A stretch of 64,000 nt of DNA from an uncultured Paracoccaceae bacterium (GCA_951812305.1 CATOSB010000002.1:248001-312000); one strand, 5' to 3'; counted from the stretch's first letter, positions 8,982 through 18,179 are shown. Numbers and translations are program-made. Notes: generated by a model from the sequence alone, not told the origin.

Positions 8982-10169
8982 CTTACCACCCTTCAAAATT
9001 TCCGGATCTGATTTGACGTTTGTCTGATCTGTGTGATTCAAGGAGTCTCCACTGCTGATATTGGAGGCTGGTTTGTTGGGAAATGTTTGTTTTTCAGAGC
9101 TTTATTCGAAGGTTGAGGCGGATTTTCAGGACCGCTTGCTCGGGTATCACAAGTCGCGCCGGGAGGGATTGTGCATCATAGCAAGCGTGATTTTGAACAC
9201 GCGCAGCGTCAATCTGATGGAAAATGCGGCTGCTCTGCCCCGCGATATCGGCTCTGTGGACCACCGCTATCAATACATTTCGCGGGTTCTGGGCAATCCT
9301 CACATCGATACTGATGAGATCATGCAGGCCTATGTTGGTGAAATTTTCCGCCGCCAGTGTGAGGCCGGAGAAACGATTGTGGTGGCCCTTGATCAAAGCA
9401 AGCTCAACGAAGGGCATGAGGTTTTGATGTTATCGGTGCGGATGCGGGATCGGGCCCTCCCGGTCGCCTGGCGTGTACGCCAGACCAAAGGGCCGATTGG
9501 ATGGCGCGTGCAACATGAGCTTTTGGAAGCAGTCCGCCCATGGCTCCCGGCGGATGCGCGTGTGTTGCTGGCGGGAGATCGGTTTTATGGAACCGCCCGA
9601 TTGGTCGCATGGTGCCAGGAGGCTGGATGGGACTACCGGCTGCGCATGAAGGGAAATATCACACTGCAACATCAGGGTGGCGAGATGATGACGCGCGAAA
9701 TTGCCCAACTGATGCCCGAAGGGCTTGTAAACGCTGAGCTTTACGGAACGGGCGTCTTTAGCAACATTGGAGTGCTTCACGAGGAGGGGCACAAAGAGCC
9801 TTGGATTATTGCCATGAATGCAGCACCGTCCGAGTACAAGGTGCTCGATTATGGAATGCGTTGGGGAATTGAAGCCATGTTCTCCGACTTCAAAACCCGG
9901 GGCTTTGAAATTACTCAAAGCCAGATCAAAAAGCCGGATCGATTGGCCCGCCTCATTTTGGTGCTGGCAATCGCCATGTACTGGGCTGTTTCAACCGGAG
10001 CAAACGAAGAGCACCACGTCGCAATACGCGGCGAAAAAAGGGGATTCGAAAAGCCCGAAGGTCCTTATGCTCTCTCTTCAAGACAGGCCTTCGTGCTATC
10101 CGACGATGCCTCGCAGGTTATGCCAAAATCCCCAAGCTCTGGGATGTCTGGCTAAATTGAAGGGTGGTA
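8982..10169 (+). mobile_element. IS4-A (right tip displaced by IS630-A)
   Basis: IS4-family element of 1190 bp when IS630-A is removed. The main body is 8982-10169; the last bases of its right inverted repeat (TA-ag) now lie at 11340-11343, because IS630-A inserted into the TA of the terminal ...gggtggTAag. Inverted repeats cttaccaccctt / aagggtggtaag are the same as in the intact copy at 46178-47367. Confidence 0.9.
9061..10155 (+). CDS. IS4-family transposase (copy A)
   Basis: About 364 residues. The IS4 YREK signature is exact: YGMRWGIEAMFSDFK, that is Y-(2)-R-(3)-E-(6)-K. The first catalytic Asp lies in VVALDQSKLNEGHEV and the second in VLLAGDRFYG. The start is uncertain: the frame opens with TTG at 9061, 15 bases after an AAGGAG, and CTG codons slightly upstream are better spaced. 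The coding region is complete, but the element's right tip is split by IS630-A, which should stop this copy moving on its own. Confidence 0.9.
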   Translation: MEAGLLGNVCFSELYSKVEADFQDRLLGYHKSRREGLCIIASVILNTRSVNLMENAAALPRDIGSVDHRYQYISRVLGNPHIDTDEIMQAYVGEIFRRQCEAGETIVVALDQSKLNEGHEVLMLSVRMRDRALPVAWRVRQTKGPIGWRVQHELLEAVRPWLPADARVLLAGDRFYGTARLVAWCQEAGWDYRLRMKGNITLQHQGGEMMTREIAQLMPEGLVNAELYGTGVFSNIGVLHEEGHKEPWIIAMNAAPSEYKVLDYGMRWGIEAMFSDFKTRGFEITQSQIKKPDRLARLILVLAIAMYWAVSTGANEEHHVAIRGEKRGFEKPEGPYALSSRQAFVLSDDASQVMPKSPSSGMSG

Positions 10170-10179
10170 ATACCAAGGG

Positions 10180-10722
10180 TTATTCAATCTGACCGACTTT
10201 CGCCCAGTTGCGGCTTGCGATGGATGTGATGGTTTGCGGTCTTGCGATGAGGTTGTTCCAGGCCTCGCACCCCGCGTCGAGAATCGCGTCATATGTGTCG
10301 AACGTCCGGTTTGCGAGCCATGTCTGGCGGAGATATTGCCAAATGTTTTCGGTTGGATTCAGCTCTGGTGATTTGGGCGGCAGAAACATGAGCGACAGGT
10401 TTTGCGGGATTTCCAGAGCGGATGTCGTGTGCCAGCCGGCTTGGTCCATGAGGATGACGGCGTGGGCGCCATCGGAGACAATTTTGCTGATTTCTTCCAG
10501 GTGGCGCTGCATCGCATAGGTGTCGGCTGCTGGCATCATGATCGCCGCGCCGGTGCCGCGTTCGGGGCAGATGGCGCCAAAAAGATACGCATTTTGGTAA
10601 CGCTGATCGGCGGGCTGGCGGGGCCGTGTGCCCTTGCGTGCCCACTGGCGGACGCGGGTGTTCTTCTGACCGAGACGCATCTCGTCCTGGAACCAGATTT
10701 CGACGGGTTTGTCCGGCGGCAC
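10180..10722 (-). CDS. IS630 transposase, downstream frame (DDE catalytic part)
   Basis: Carries the catalytic core: EIWFQDEMRLG (first Asp), AVILMDQAGWH (second Asp) and PPKSPELNPTENIWQYLR (final Glu). The frame is open upstream to the A7 run at 10757-10763; the first ATG in it lies at 10720-10722 within MPPDKPVEIWFQ. Without frameshifting from the upstream frame it lacks the DNA-binding domain. Confidence 0.8.
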   Translation of the reverse strand: MPPDKPVEIWFQDEMRLGQKNTRVRQWARKGTRPRQPADQRYQNAYLFGAICPERGTGAAIMMPAADTYAMQRHLEEISKIVSDGAHAVILMDQAGWHTTSALEIPQNLSLMFLPPKSPELNPTENIWQYLRQTWLANRTFDTYDAILDAGCEAWNNLIARPQTITSIASRNWAKVGQIE

Positions 10723-10739
10723 CCCCTGAAGCGTCTCCT

Positions 10740-11249
10740 TCAGATTGTCGCCGAAGTTTTTTTGAAATCCTCAATGACCTGCACGTCCTGCCCCGGGTGC
10801 TGAGGGCGTGCGCTGATGTGGGAAAAGCCCAGATTGTGCAGAATCTGCCCCACATGGCGCTCGTGATAGTCGACGCCAAAACGCGCCTTGATCACATTCT
10901 TCAAATCGACCCGCCGCCAGCGGACGACACCGTCCTTTTCAGGATCAGGACCGGTCTCGACAAGAGCCGCCAGTTCATCCAGTTGCGCATTGTCAAGGCG
11001 GGATCGCGAGCCTCCTCGCTGCCGATCCAGCAGCCCCGCTGGACCATCAGCGTTGAAACGGAGCACCCAGTCCCTGAGCGTTTGCCGGTCCATCCCGCCA
11101 ATGCGGGCCGCAGCCCCACGCGACATGCCATCGGCGATAGCGGCAAGCGACAAAAGCCGTCGGCTCTGCCGGGCATCAGAACTCTCTGCGGCAAGCTTGC
11201 GCAGATCATTGGCGGTAAAATCGGCTCGCATCGGTATCCTGGCTGGCAT
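10740..11249 (-). CDS. IS630 transposase, upstream frame (helix-turn-helix part)
   Basis: Start ATG at 11247-11249, preceded by AAAGGAG. It encodes the N-terminal HTH (RQTLRDWVLRFNADGPAGL) and the region up to VIEDFKK, then runs into TGA. At the run of seven A (10757-10763 on the minus strand) a -1 shift would continue as FKKNFGDNLKE into the downstream catalytic frame. The homologous IS630-B has eight A here and a single uninterrupted frame (AFKKNF). This is either a programmed -1 shift on A7, as known in several IS630 elements, or a one-base deletion. Confidence 0.8.
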   Translation of the reverse strand: MPARIPMRADFTANDLRKLAAESSDARQSRRLLSLAAIADGMSRGAAARIGGMDRQTLRDWVLRFNADGPAGLLDRQRGGSRSRLDNAQLDELAALVETGPDPEKDGVVRWRRVDLKNVIKARFGVDYHERHVGQILHNLGFSHISARPQHPGQDVQVIEDFKKTSATI

Positions 11250-11343
11250 CGGTGGTCTCCTTTGCCAATCTTGAATCACCTCAGCACCTCAGGCGGTACC
11301 CAAAATCCATAGCTGAGTCATTTTGAAGCACCCTTGGTATAAG

Positions 11344-12999
11344 ACCCGGAATTGAGGAAGTTGACATGATTATTTTGGGCGGATTATCGATATTTGAGAG
11401 AAGAACAGACGTCCGGAGGTTTCGTATTGCCTCGGCCCCGGCTGACGTAGGTTTGTCTTTGAGATAGTTAACCAGCGAATTGCGCCGACGGATGGGCATT
11501 TTCGGAATTTGCCCAATAATCGTTTGCCCAGTAAGCAGTTCCAGCTCTTCGGCCGTTCTGATTCCATCGTGCAAATATTGACGGAGCAAAACGATACCGA
11601 TTCCTAACATGCCGCCGAGGACCAGTGAGAGCGCCAGGATCAGGCTCTTTCGCGGCTCGACGAGCTTGCTGGGGATGGCACGCGACAATATGCGGCTGTC
11701 GGCTTGCTGCAGGCCAATTTGCACCGAAGTTTCCTTTAACCTTGTCAAAAAAGTCTCATAAAGTACTCGCGTCGCGTCTGCCTCTCGCACCAACTGGTTT
11801 AGTTGAGATAGGTCCGCATTCTGGGCGTCAAGATTCTCCAAAAGCACAACATTTGACGCCTGCAATGCGTTGCGCTGCAAAACCATCCGGTTGGTATTTG
11901 ATGCCTCACGCTCAACCAATTCATCGAATCGCGCAAAAAACCTGATATTCGCATTGAGGTCGCCAGCCTTTGTCTCGTTGGCAAGGCCGATGAGAACCGA
12001 ATCCTCCACCTCAGCAAGAATGGCATCAACATCCCTGGTGGTTGCCAGGGCAGCCATGCGTTCTGCGCGCATTTGGGACGTTACAACGTTGGCTTGAGCA
12101 ATTGCCAAACGCTCGCGGACATCCTTGGAGCGTAAATTCAGTGCCTCCAGCGCCTCCAAGCTAACAAGTTCAGTATCTGCCCGGAGATCCTTGATCGCGT
12201 CCTCTTCTTTCTTGAGGTCTACTTCCAGATCGGTGACCCGCTTGGACAACCAATTGATCGCATATTCGGTGGCTTCGAACTTGATGCGGATCTGATCGTC
12301 AAGATAAATCGCTGCAAGCTTGTTGGCGATCTCGGCGGACCTTGCCGGGCTTTCTGTTGTTGCGCGAATATCAAATAGATAAGTGTTGCGTTGCGAGCTG
12401 ACACCAAGCGCTTCGCGTAGATTATCAACGACATTGTTCTGAATTTCTTCCCCACTCGGCGGCGGATCCTCTGGTAAAGTGATCGAGAGCCACGCAGCGA
12501 AGCGCTTGACGACCTCACCTAGCGAATACGGCGACGAAGTCCGTAAGGACGTATTAAACTCTGGATCCTCGACAAGGTTTAATTCAGTCGCCAGGCGCTC
12601 AAGCAAACCCCGCGATCGGATGACTTCAAGCTCTGTATTAATTGCCGCCTGCTCCGTGGACACACCGGACATCACGCTTTCGAGGTCGACCACCTGCTGG
12701 TCCCTGGCCTGCAATGCAAGCCGTGCCGTCGCGGAATACTTCGGCACCGCAACTTCAAATGCATAATACCCGCCCAACGTCATGGCCAGGAGTGAGCATA
12801 ACATGATGATCCATTTACCGCGCCAGAGAACACCGAAAAGCTGTAAGAGATCGATCTCGTCGTCCGCCTCTCCCCGTGGCTCGCGGAACTGCTGATCGGT
12901 TGGTATGCTGCCCTGAAACGCCTGCCCTGTCCCACGTTTTACGTCAAGATCGGCAGGTAGTATCACCGGCGTGAACCGGGGTTTGTTGGGCTCGTTCAT
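11344..12999 (-). pseudogene. Wzc/GumC-like polysaccharide co-polymerase, truncated before the kinase P-loop
   Basis: About 550 residues of a polysaccharide chain-length/autokinase protein. It has a cytoplasmic N-terminus with DEIDLLQLFGVLWRGKW before the first membrane helix (IIMLCSLLAMTLGGYYAF), a long periplasmic coiled-coil region (about 150-430), the PRKSLILALSLVLGGMLGIG second helix, and the start of a BY-kinase domain (AEAIRNLRTSVLLSN...IIMSTSSIPG). In intact Wzc-type proteins the next residues are the Walker A E-G-K-T. Here the gene stops at exactly that point against IS4-A; the frame runs on into IS DNA to 11281. The ATG at 12997-12999 (MNEPNKPRF) is assumed. It is cargo of the IS4 composite, so its origin is elsewhere in the genome or foreign. 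Confidence 0.8.
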
Positions 13000-13197
13000 A
13001 GGTATCCCGCTCGCACACAAAATGACGTCAGTACAGTGTCAGATTACTGACATCCATTCAAGTTGTACGAAATCCTTACCACCCTTCAAAATTTCCGGAT
13101 CTGATTTGACGTTTGTCTGATCTGTGTGATTCAAGGAGTCTCCACTGCTGATATTGGAGGCTGGTTTGTTGGGAAATGTTTGTTTTTCAGAGCTTTA

Positions 13198-14367
13198 TAC
13201 CAACGGCGGGATGATTTGACTCGCTTTTTGGATTCCCAAATTGTTCGGTATGTGACTCACTGTTTCTGTCCAGAGAGGGAGGGAGATATGGGTGCCGCGG
13301 TTCCGGTTTTGCGCGATGATTTCACGGTGCACGAGTTGCGCGCTTTAGCCGGTCGCGCGTCGAACGGCAAAGTAGCACGTCGGCTTTTGGCGATTGCTCT
13401 GGTGCTTGAAGGGTCGTCGCGCAAGGTTGCTGCCCAGAGTTGCGGGATGGATCGCCAAACCCTTCGAGACTGGGTCCATCGATACAATGTCGAAGGTCCT
13501 GACGGGCTGTCAGATCGTGGGGGTGGCGGCGCGAAACCTCGATTGTCGCCGGAGCAGATAGCGCAGCTTGCGGTCTGGGTGGAGGCTGGCCCTGATCCGG
13601 CCCGCGATGGTGTGGTTCGCTGGCGTCGCGCCGATCTTGCCCGGCGCATTGAGGCGGAGTTCGAGATCAAGCTCCACGAACGCACAGTAGGTAGTTATTT
13701 GGTTCAACTGGGCTTTCGCAGGCTGTCGGTCCGCCCCGAACATCCCAACGCCGACCCAGTGGCACAGACTGCATTTAAAAAAAACTTTGCCAGCATCGTA
13801 GCCGACATTTTGACTGAACGGGCGAAAGGAAAGCCACTGGAAATATGGTTCCAGGACGAAGCACGGGTGGGCCAGCAGGGAACACTCACCCGTGTCTGGG
13901 CGAAGCGGGGAACCCGCCCACGTGCGCCCCGGGATACCCGCTACAAATGGAGCTACGTATTTGGCGCTGCCTGTCCGGCACGTGGTGCCGCAGCTGGGCT
14001 GATCCTGCCTTATGTTAACACAGAGGCGATGGGCCTGCATCTCGACGAGGTCTCAAAAACAATCGCACCCGGTTCTCATGCGCTCCTGGTCACAGATGGC
14101 GCGGGGTGGCACGGAGCCAAGGGGCTCTTGGTGCCAGACAACATAACGCTCCTGAAGCTGCCCCCCTATGCGCCCGAACTCAACCCGATGGAAAATGTCT
14201 GGGCCTATCTGCGCTCCAACAAGCTGGCCATCACCGTGTTCGATACCTACGAGCAGATCCTCGACAAATGCGCAGACGCCTGGAACTTCTTCGAAAATGA
14301 CCCGCAGCGCATAACCTCAATAACGACCAGAGAATGGGCAACGGTCAATTGATCAAGCCGTTGGTAT
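13198..14367 (+). mobile_element. IS630-B
   Basis: 1170 bp with TA duplication (13196-13197 and 14368-14369). The ends are taccaacggc and gccgttggtat. It is inserted in the 5' coding region of the IS4-B transposase. Confidence 0.9.
13288..14352 (+). CDS. IS630-family transposase, single frame
   Basis: 354 residues from the ATG at 13288, which follows a strong GAGGGAGGGAG; the open frame extends further upstream into IS4 DNA, which is not meaningful. HTH region RQTLRDWVHRYNVEGPDGL; DDE core EIWFQDEARVG, LLVTDGAGWHG and PPYAPELNPMENVWAYLR. The homopolymer at 13777-13784 is eight A, which keeps the gene in one frame (AFKKNFA), unlike IS630-A with seven. Confidence 0.93.
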   Translation: MGAAVPVLRDDFTVHELRALAGRASNGKVARRLLAIALVLEGSSRKVAAQSCGMDRQTLRDWVHRYNVEGPDGLSDRGGGGAKPRLSPEQIAQLAVWVEAGPDPARDGVVRWRRADLARRIEAEFEIKLHERTVGSYLVQLGFRRLSVRPEHPNADPVAQTAFKKNFASIVADILTERAKGKPLEIWFQDEARVGQQGTLTRVWAKRGTRPRAPRDTRYKWSYVFGAACPARGAAAGLILPYVNTEAMGLHLDEVSKTIAPGSHALLVTDGAGWHGAKGLLVPDNITLLKLPPYAPELNPMENVWAYLRSNKLAITVFDTYEQILDKCADAWNFFENDPQRITSITTREWATVN

Positions 14368-15436
14368 TATTCGAAGGTTGAGGCGGATTTTCAGGACCGC
14401 TTGCTCGGGTATCACAAGTCGCGCCGGGAGGGATTGTGCATCATAGCAAGCGTGATTTTGAACACGCGCAGCGTCAATCTGATGGAAAATGCGGCTGCTC
14501 TGCCCCGCGATATCGGCTCTGTGGACCACCGCTATCAATACATTTCGCGGGTTCTGGGCAATCCTCACATCGATACTGATGAGATCATGCAGGCCTATGT
14601 TGGTGAAATTTTCCGCCGCCAGTGTGAGGCCGGAGAAACGATTGTGGTGGCCCTTGATCAAAGCAAGCTCAACGAAGGGCATGAGGTTTTGATGTTATCG
14701 GTGCGGATGCGGGATCGGGCCCTCCCGGTCGCCTGGCGTGTACGCCAGACCAAAGGGCCGATTGGATGGCGCGTGCAACATGAGCTTTTGGAAGCAGTCC
14801 GCCCATGGCTCCCGGCGGATGCGCGTGTGTTGCTGGCGGGAGATCGGTTTTATGGAACCGCCCGATTGGTCGCATGGTGCCAGGAGGCTGGATGGGACTA
14901 CCGGCTGCGCATGAAGGGAAATATCACACTGCAACATCAGGGTGGCGAGATGATGACGCGCGAAATTGCCCAACTGATGCCCGAAGGGCTTGTAAACGCT
15001 GAGCTTTACGGAACGGGCGTCTTTAGCAACATTGGAGTGCTTCACGAAGAGGGGCACAAAGAGCCTTGGATTATTGCCATGAATGCAGCACCGTCCGAGT
15101 ACAAGGTGCTCGATTATGGAATGCGTTGGGGAATTGAAGCCATGTTCTCCGACTTCAAAACCCGGGGCTTTGAAATTACTCAAAGCCAGATCAAAAAGCC
15201 GGATCGATTGGCCCGCCTCATTTTGGTGCTGGCAATCGCCATGTACTGGGCTGTTTCAACCGGAGCAAACGAAGAGCACCACGTCGCAATACGCGGCGAA
15301 AAAAGGGGATTCGAAAAGCCCGAAGGTCCTTATGCTCTCTCTTCAAGACAGGCCTTCGTGCTATCCGACGATGCCTCGCAGGTTATGCCAAAATCCCCAA
15401 GCTCTGGGATGTCTGGCTAAATTGAAGGGTGGTAAG

Positions 15437-15475
15437 GCGGAATGCCTGACTATCGCGGATCATTAAAGTAATCAT
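15437..15475 (-). pseudogene. 5' end of the IS-disrupted membrane-protein gene
   Basis: Thirteen codons (M-I-T-L-M-I-R-D-S-Q-A-F-R) between IS66-2 and the IS4 composite. The ATG at 15473-15475 lies inside the 8-bp target duplication of IS66-2 (atcataat). The original ribosome-binding site (GGTGGA, about 17095 on the minus strand) is therefore now 1.6 kb away on the other side of IS66-2. The last ten bases are the IS4 composite's duplication. Confidence 0.8.
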
Positions 15476-15478
15476 AAT

Positions 15479-17078
15479 GTAACTCCCAAGCACCCTGTCC
15501 GATAGGGTTGCGGGGTTTTGTTCCGTCAGAGCCGTGCGATGATCTGAGGTGGTGACAGGGTCAGGATTTCCAGGATGTTGAACCGGTGTTTTCTGGCCGT
15601 CGAGATGACGGACCTGATGTCGGCGAAGACCCGCGCGCCCTCGAGGGTGCGGAAGGTGCCCGAGATTTTCATGCGCAGCTTCATCATGCGCAGGTCCTGT
15701 TCGGCCTGATTGTTTGTGAATGGGACCGCGAAGTCGGCGATGAATCGCAAAACGTCATCGCGGTAGTCACGCAGGCGGAGGAGCAGGTTGTGGCCTGGCC
15801 GCCTGGCTTTTCGGCCGCGGGTGCCGGGGCTTTTGGCCAGCGGGGGCTGGCGTTCGTGGAAGGCGAGCCCCTTGGCGAGGATCGCCATGTATCTGGTGAC
15901 GATACCCTGGCGAACCAGTTCCGGGAGTTCGGTCTCGCCTTGATCCTGAGCCGCGCATCTGAGCTGATTGGCGCTATGAAGCACTGCGCTCATCTCCGTC
16001 GCCCAAGGCTCTTTTTCGATCTCTTCGATGGCCTTGAGTTCGCGCAAGTGATGCGCCCCGCAGAGGGCGTGGGCGTCCACTCCGCTCATATGGGCGTAGT
16101 AGGGTTTCCAGTGATCATGAATGATCGTCCCGCCGGTCAGGAAGGTTGGAACAGCACCGCGTTTGGCGCTGATGCGGTAATGGGTGAAGGCGGTATCGCA
16201 GATCGTGTGCAGCCAGTGCAGCTTGCCGGCAACACGAAGTCCGGTCTCGTCCAGATGCCGAACGCCGCCTTCGGCAAGCCGGGCGAGAATGTGTTCAACC
16301 ACGACACCCATCTTATTTGCCGCGCCGCGCGTCCAGTTGGTCACGCTGGCCGCGCACAAGCTGGTGGCCCCAAACAGGTCGCGCATAAGCTGGCAGACCC
16401 GATCCTCGGGTATCAGCTGCTGAACATTGCAATAGACCGCCACTGCCCGCATGCGCGTGCCATATTGCACATGCGCGGCCACGCCATCGGGAAAGCCAGC
16501 CGTCGTCGTGGCTCGACAATGGTCGCAACAATAAACCGCCGCCTGATGCTCGGTGACCTCCAGGCGTGGCGCAGGCAAGTCGAACACCTGACGCTTCTCG
16601 ATCCCTTTCACCATCTCCGCCGTCAGGGCGCTCTGACAGGCGCTGCAATGCGTCGCCTCATGCCGTTCGACAAAGTCGGGTGTTGACGTCTGGCGCAGGG
16701 TGTCGCCCCGGTGGCCAACTTGGCCGCCACTTTTCTTTCCGGATTTGCCACGCAGGCTGCGCGGGGCTGGCTTCTTCAGGCCATCACTTGAAGGGGGCTT
16801 GCTGCTATTGCTGCTGTTCTTGGCCAACTGTCGGCGCAGGTCCGTGATCTCTTCCGCCATGCTCGCCAACGCAGCTTCAAGCTCAGCGATCCGACGCAGA
16901 GCCGTGGCGAGAAGTTGTTCAAGGGCGGCAACCTGATCCATCCCACCACTGATTCAGAGAAATCAACCCGGCGCCACAGAATTCAGACAAGAAAGAAAAA
17001 AACACGCGCAAAATGGCAAATTCGACTCACCATAAAACTGACAATAACACTCAAACGTGGGGGGTGCTTGGGAGTTAC
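15479..17078 (-). mobile_element. IS66-2: complete IS66-family element
   Basis: 1600 bp; target duplication atcataat at 15471-15478 and 17079-17086. It is one base shorter than the other complete copies because the A-run near the right end has seven A instead of eight. It shares with IS66-5 a silent base (gacgat instead of gactat, near 15900). Inserted exactly at the start codon of the membrane-protein gene. Confidence 0.95.
15526..16941 (-). CDS. tnpC: IS66-family transposase (copy 2)
   Basis: 471 residues, protein identical to copy 1: SSNSSKPPSSDG motif, zinc finger, DDE core with HLDETGLRV. Complete. Confidence 0.95.
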   Translation of the reverse strand: MDQVAALEQLLATALRRIAELEAALASMAEEITDLRRQLAKNSSNSSKPPSSDGLKKPAPRSLRGKSGKKSGGQVGHRGDTLRQTSTPDFVERHEATHCSACQSALTAEMVKGIEKRQVFDLPAPRLEVTEHQAAVYCCDHCRATTTAGFPDGVAAHVQYGTRMRAVAVYCNVQQLIPEDRVCQLMRDLFGATSLCAASVTNWTRGAANKMGVVVEHILARLAEGGVRHLDETGLRVAGKLHWLHTICDTAFTHYRISAKRGAVPTFLTGGTIIHDHWKPYYAHMSGVDAHALCGAHHLRELKAIEEIEKEPWATEMSAVLHSANQLRCAAQDQGETELPELVRQGIVTRYMAILAKGLAFHERQPPLAKSPGTRGRKARRPGHNLLLRLRDYRDDVLRFIADFAVPFTNNQAEQDLRMMKLRMKISGTFRTLEGARVFADIRSVISTARKHRFNILEILTLSPPQIIARL

Positions 17079-17175
17079 ATCATAATTAAATCCACCCAGG
17101 ATCAATTCCCGAAGGTTTGCACAGCACGAACAGGTTTTCAACTTTTGGCTGCTTTAGCCAGGGTGACGCGTACCA

Positions 17176-17193
17176 CCAAGTATCAAGACTTGG
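17176..17193 (-). terminator. Hairpin directly after argF, possible terminator
   Basis: Perfect 6-bp stem CCAAGT-N6-ACTTGG two bases after the argF stop codon; a second small stem (TGGCT...AGCCA) follows at about 17145-17160. There is no clear U-tract, so intrinsic termination is uncertain. The two hairpins separate argF from the start of the disrupted gene at 17083. Confidence 0.3.
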
Positions 17194-17194
17194 G

Positions 17195-18100
17195 CTATTC
17201 CCCCAAACACCACCGCATGATCGCCTTTTGCGCGTGCAGGCGGTTTTCGGCTTCGTCGAAAATCACTGAATGCGGACCGTCCATAACCTCGGATGTCGCT
17301 TCTTCCTCGCGATGGGCAGGCAGGCAATGCATGAACAGGGCGTCACCCTTTGCATGAGACATTAGGTCGGCGTTGACCTGATAGGGGCGCAGCAGGTTGT
17401 GGCGGCGTTCACGGGCCGATTGCGCCTCATGCATGGATATCCAAGTGTCCGTGACGATCAGATCGGCGCCTTCGACGGCTTTTTCCGGGTTGCGTTCGAT
17501 TGTGTAAAGCCCGTCAAGCACCTGCGCGGGGTCAAGCACCTCTGGCCCGGTGAAGGTCAGATCGAACTCAAACTGCTTTGCGGCATGAGCGAAGGAAGCG
17601 AAGACGTTGTTACCGTCACCCGACCAGACAACCTTCTTGCCTTTGATCGGCCCGCGATGCTCTTCAAATGTCATCACATCGGCCATGATCTGGCAGGGGT
17701 GGCTGTCATCGGTCAGGCCGTTGATGACGGGGACAGAAGCGAATTCGGCCAGTTCGTGCAGCACCGCCTCTTCAAAGGTGCGGATCATGATCAGATCGAC
17801 ATAGCGGCTGAGAACCCGCGCGGTGTCTGCAATGGTCTCGCCGTGACCAAGCTGCAATTCCGCGCCTGACAGCACCATCGACTGCCCGCCCATCTGGCGC
17901 ACACCGACGTCGAAAGACACGCGCGTCCGGGTCGAAGGTTTTTCGAAGATCAGCGCAACCATATGTCCGGCAAGCGGCTGCTCGTCATCCGGCGTGCCTT
18001 TGGGGCGGCCAGCGCGGGCCGTTTTCATCGCGTTCGCATGATCGAGGATCGCGCGCAGATCGGCGGTGTCTGTGTTGTGGATGTCCAGGAAATGGGTCAT
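17195..18100 (-). CDS. argF: Ornithine carbamoyltransferase
   Basis: Condenses ornithine and carbamoyl phosphate to citrulline in arginine biosynthesis (cytosolic trimer). The carbamoyl-phosphate motif is [22 protein letters not shown] binds substrate, and the ornithine-loop motif [12 protein letters not shown] carries the catalytic Cys. 301 residues, normal for the family. I chose the ATG at 18098-18100 (MTHFLDIHN), which has a purine-rich GCAGAGACA upstream; the longer frame adds eleven unlikely residues. It lies 79 bases downstream of argD on the same strand, with a hairpin repeat between them, so the pair is probably one transcription unit. Confidence 0.97.
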   Translation of the reverse strand: MTHFLDIHNTDTADLRAILDHANAMKTARAGRPKGTPDDEQPLAGHMVALIFEKPSTRTRVSFDVGVRQMGGQSMVLSGAELQLGHGETIADTARVLSRYVDLIMIRTFEEAVLHELAEFASVPVINGLTDDSHPCQIMADVMTFEEHRGPIKGKKVVWSGDGNNVFASFAHAAKQFEFDLTFTGPEVLDPAQVLDGLYTIERNPEKAVEGADLIVTDTWISMHEAQSARERRHNLLRPYQVNADLMSHAKGDALFMHCLPAHREEEATSEVMDGPHSVIFDEAENRLHAQKAIMRWCLGE

Positions 18101-18120
18101 TCGTTGTCTCTGCTGGTGTA

Positions 18121-18173
18121 TAGCCGGGGACAAGTCCCCCGGACCTCCTGAAGTATTTATGGCCAGATGAAAG
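18121..18173 (-). repeat. Short hairpin repeat (family R2) between argD and argF
   Basis: Minus strand: CTTTCATCTGGCC-ATAAATACTTC followed by a G/C-rich hairpin (ccgggga-caag-tcccccgg, 18124-18141). It matches the arrangement of the repeats at 33823-33873 and inside xdhB at 37333-37408: pyrimidine-rich lead, AAATACCT, G-run, hairpin. Confidence 0.6.
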
Positions 18174-18179
18174 AGCCTG

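Larger units (their letters stand above)
10170..11339 (-). mobile_element. IS630-A
   Basis: 1170 bp with TA duplications at 10168-10169 and 11340-11341. The ends are ataccaaggg (left) and acccttggta (right), the mirror image of the IS630-B ends, consistent with opposite orientation. It is inserted in the terminal inverted repeat of IS4-A. Length is identical to IS630-B (1170 bp), but the two transposases differ at many residues, so they are related rather than recent sister copies. Confidence 0.88.
13154..15420 (+). pseudogene. IS4 transposase (copy B), split by IS630-B
   Basis: The first ~15 codons lie at 13154-13197 (up to ...CFSELY); the rest continues at 14368-15420 (SKVEADFQDRLLG...). 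The catalytic residues, including YGMRWGIEAMFSDFK, are intact in the right part. An internal ATG at 14401 leaves a 339-codon frame that lacks only the extreme N-terminus, so residual activity cannot be excluded. Confidence 0.85.
8982..15436. mobile_element. 6455-bp IS4-flanked composite insertion
   Basis: Two directly repeated IS4 elements (IS4-A and IS4-B) bound this block. The outer left end (cttaccaccc at 8982) and outer right end (gggtggtaag ending at 15436) are flanked by the same 10-bp duplication gcggaatgcc (8972-8981 and 15437-15446). The inner flanks (acccggaatt after IS4-A, gtacgaaatc before IS4-B) match neither each other nor the outer duplication. The block therefore behaves as one transposed unit. 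Cargo is a truncated Wzc-like gene; each IS4 copy also hosts an IS630. Removing the block restores the reading frame of the interrupted host gene. Confidence 0.85.
13075..15436 (+). mobile_element. IS4-B, interrupted by IS630-B
   Basis: Left part 13075-13197 and right part 14368-15436; without IS630-B and one TA this is 1190 bp, the same length as IS4-C. Sequence is almost identical to IS4-A (one visible difference is gaggag versus gaagag near 15050). Its right end is the outer end of the composite insertion. Confidence 0.92.

Noticed and set aside
6882..17078. IS66-1 and IS66-2 as ends of another composite transposon
   Set aside because: Each has its own matching 8-bp duplication (taattttc and atcataat), so they are independent insertions.
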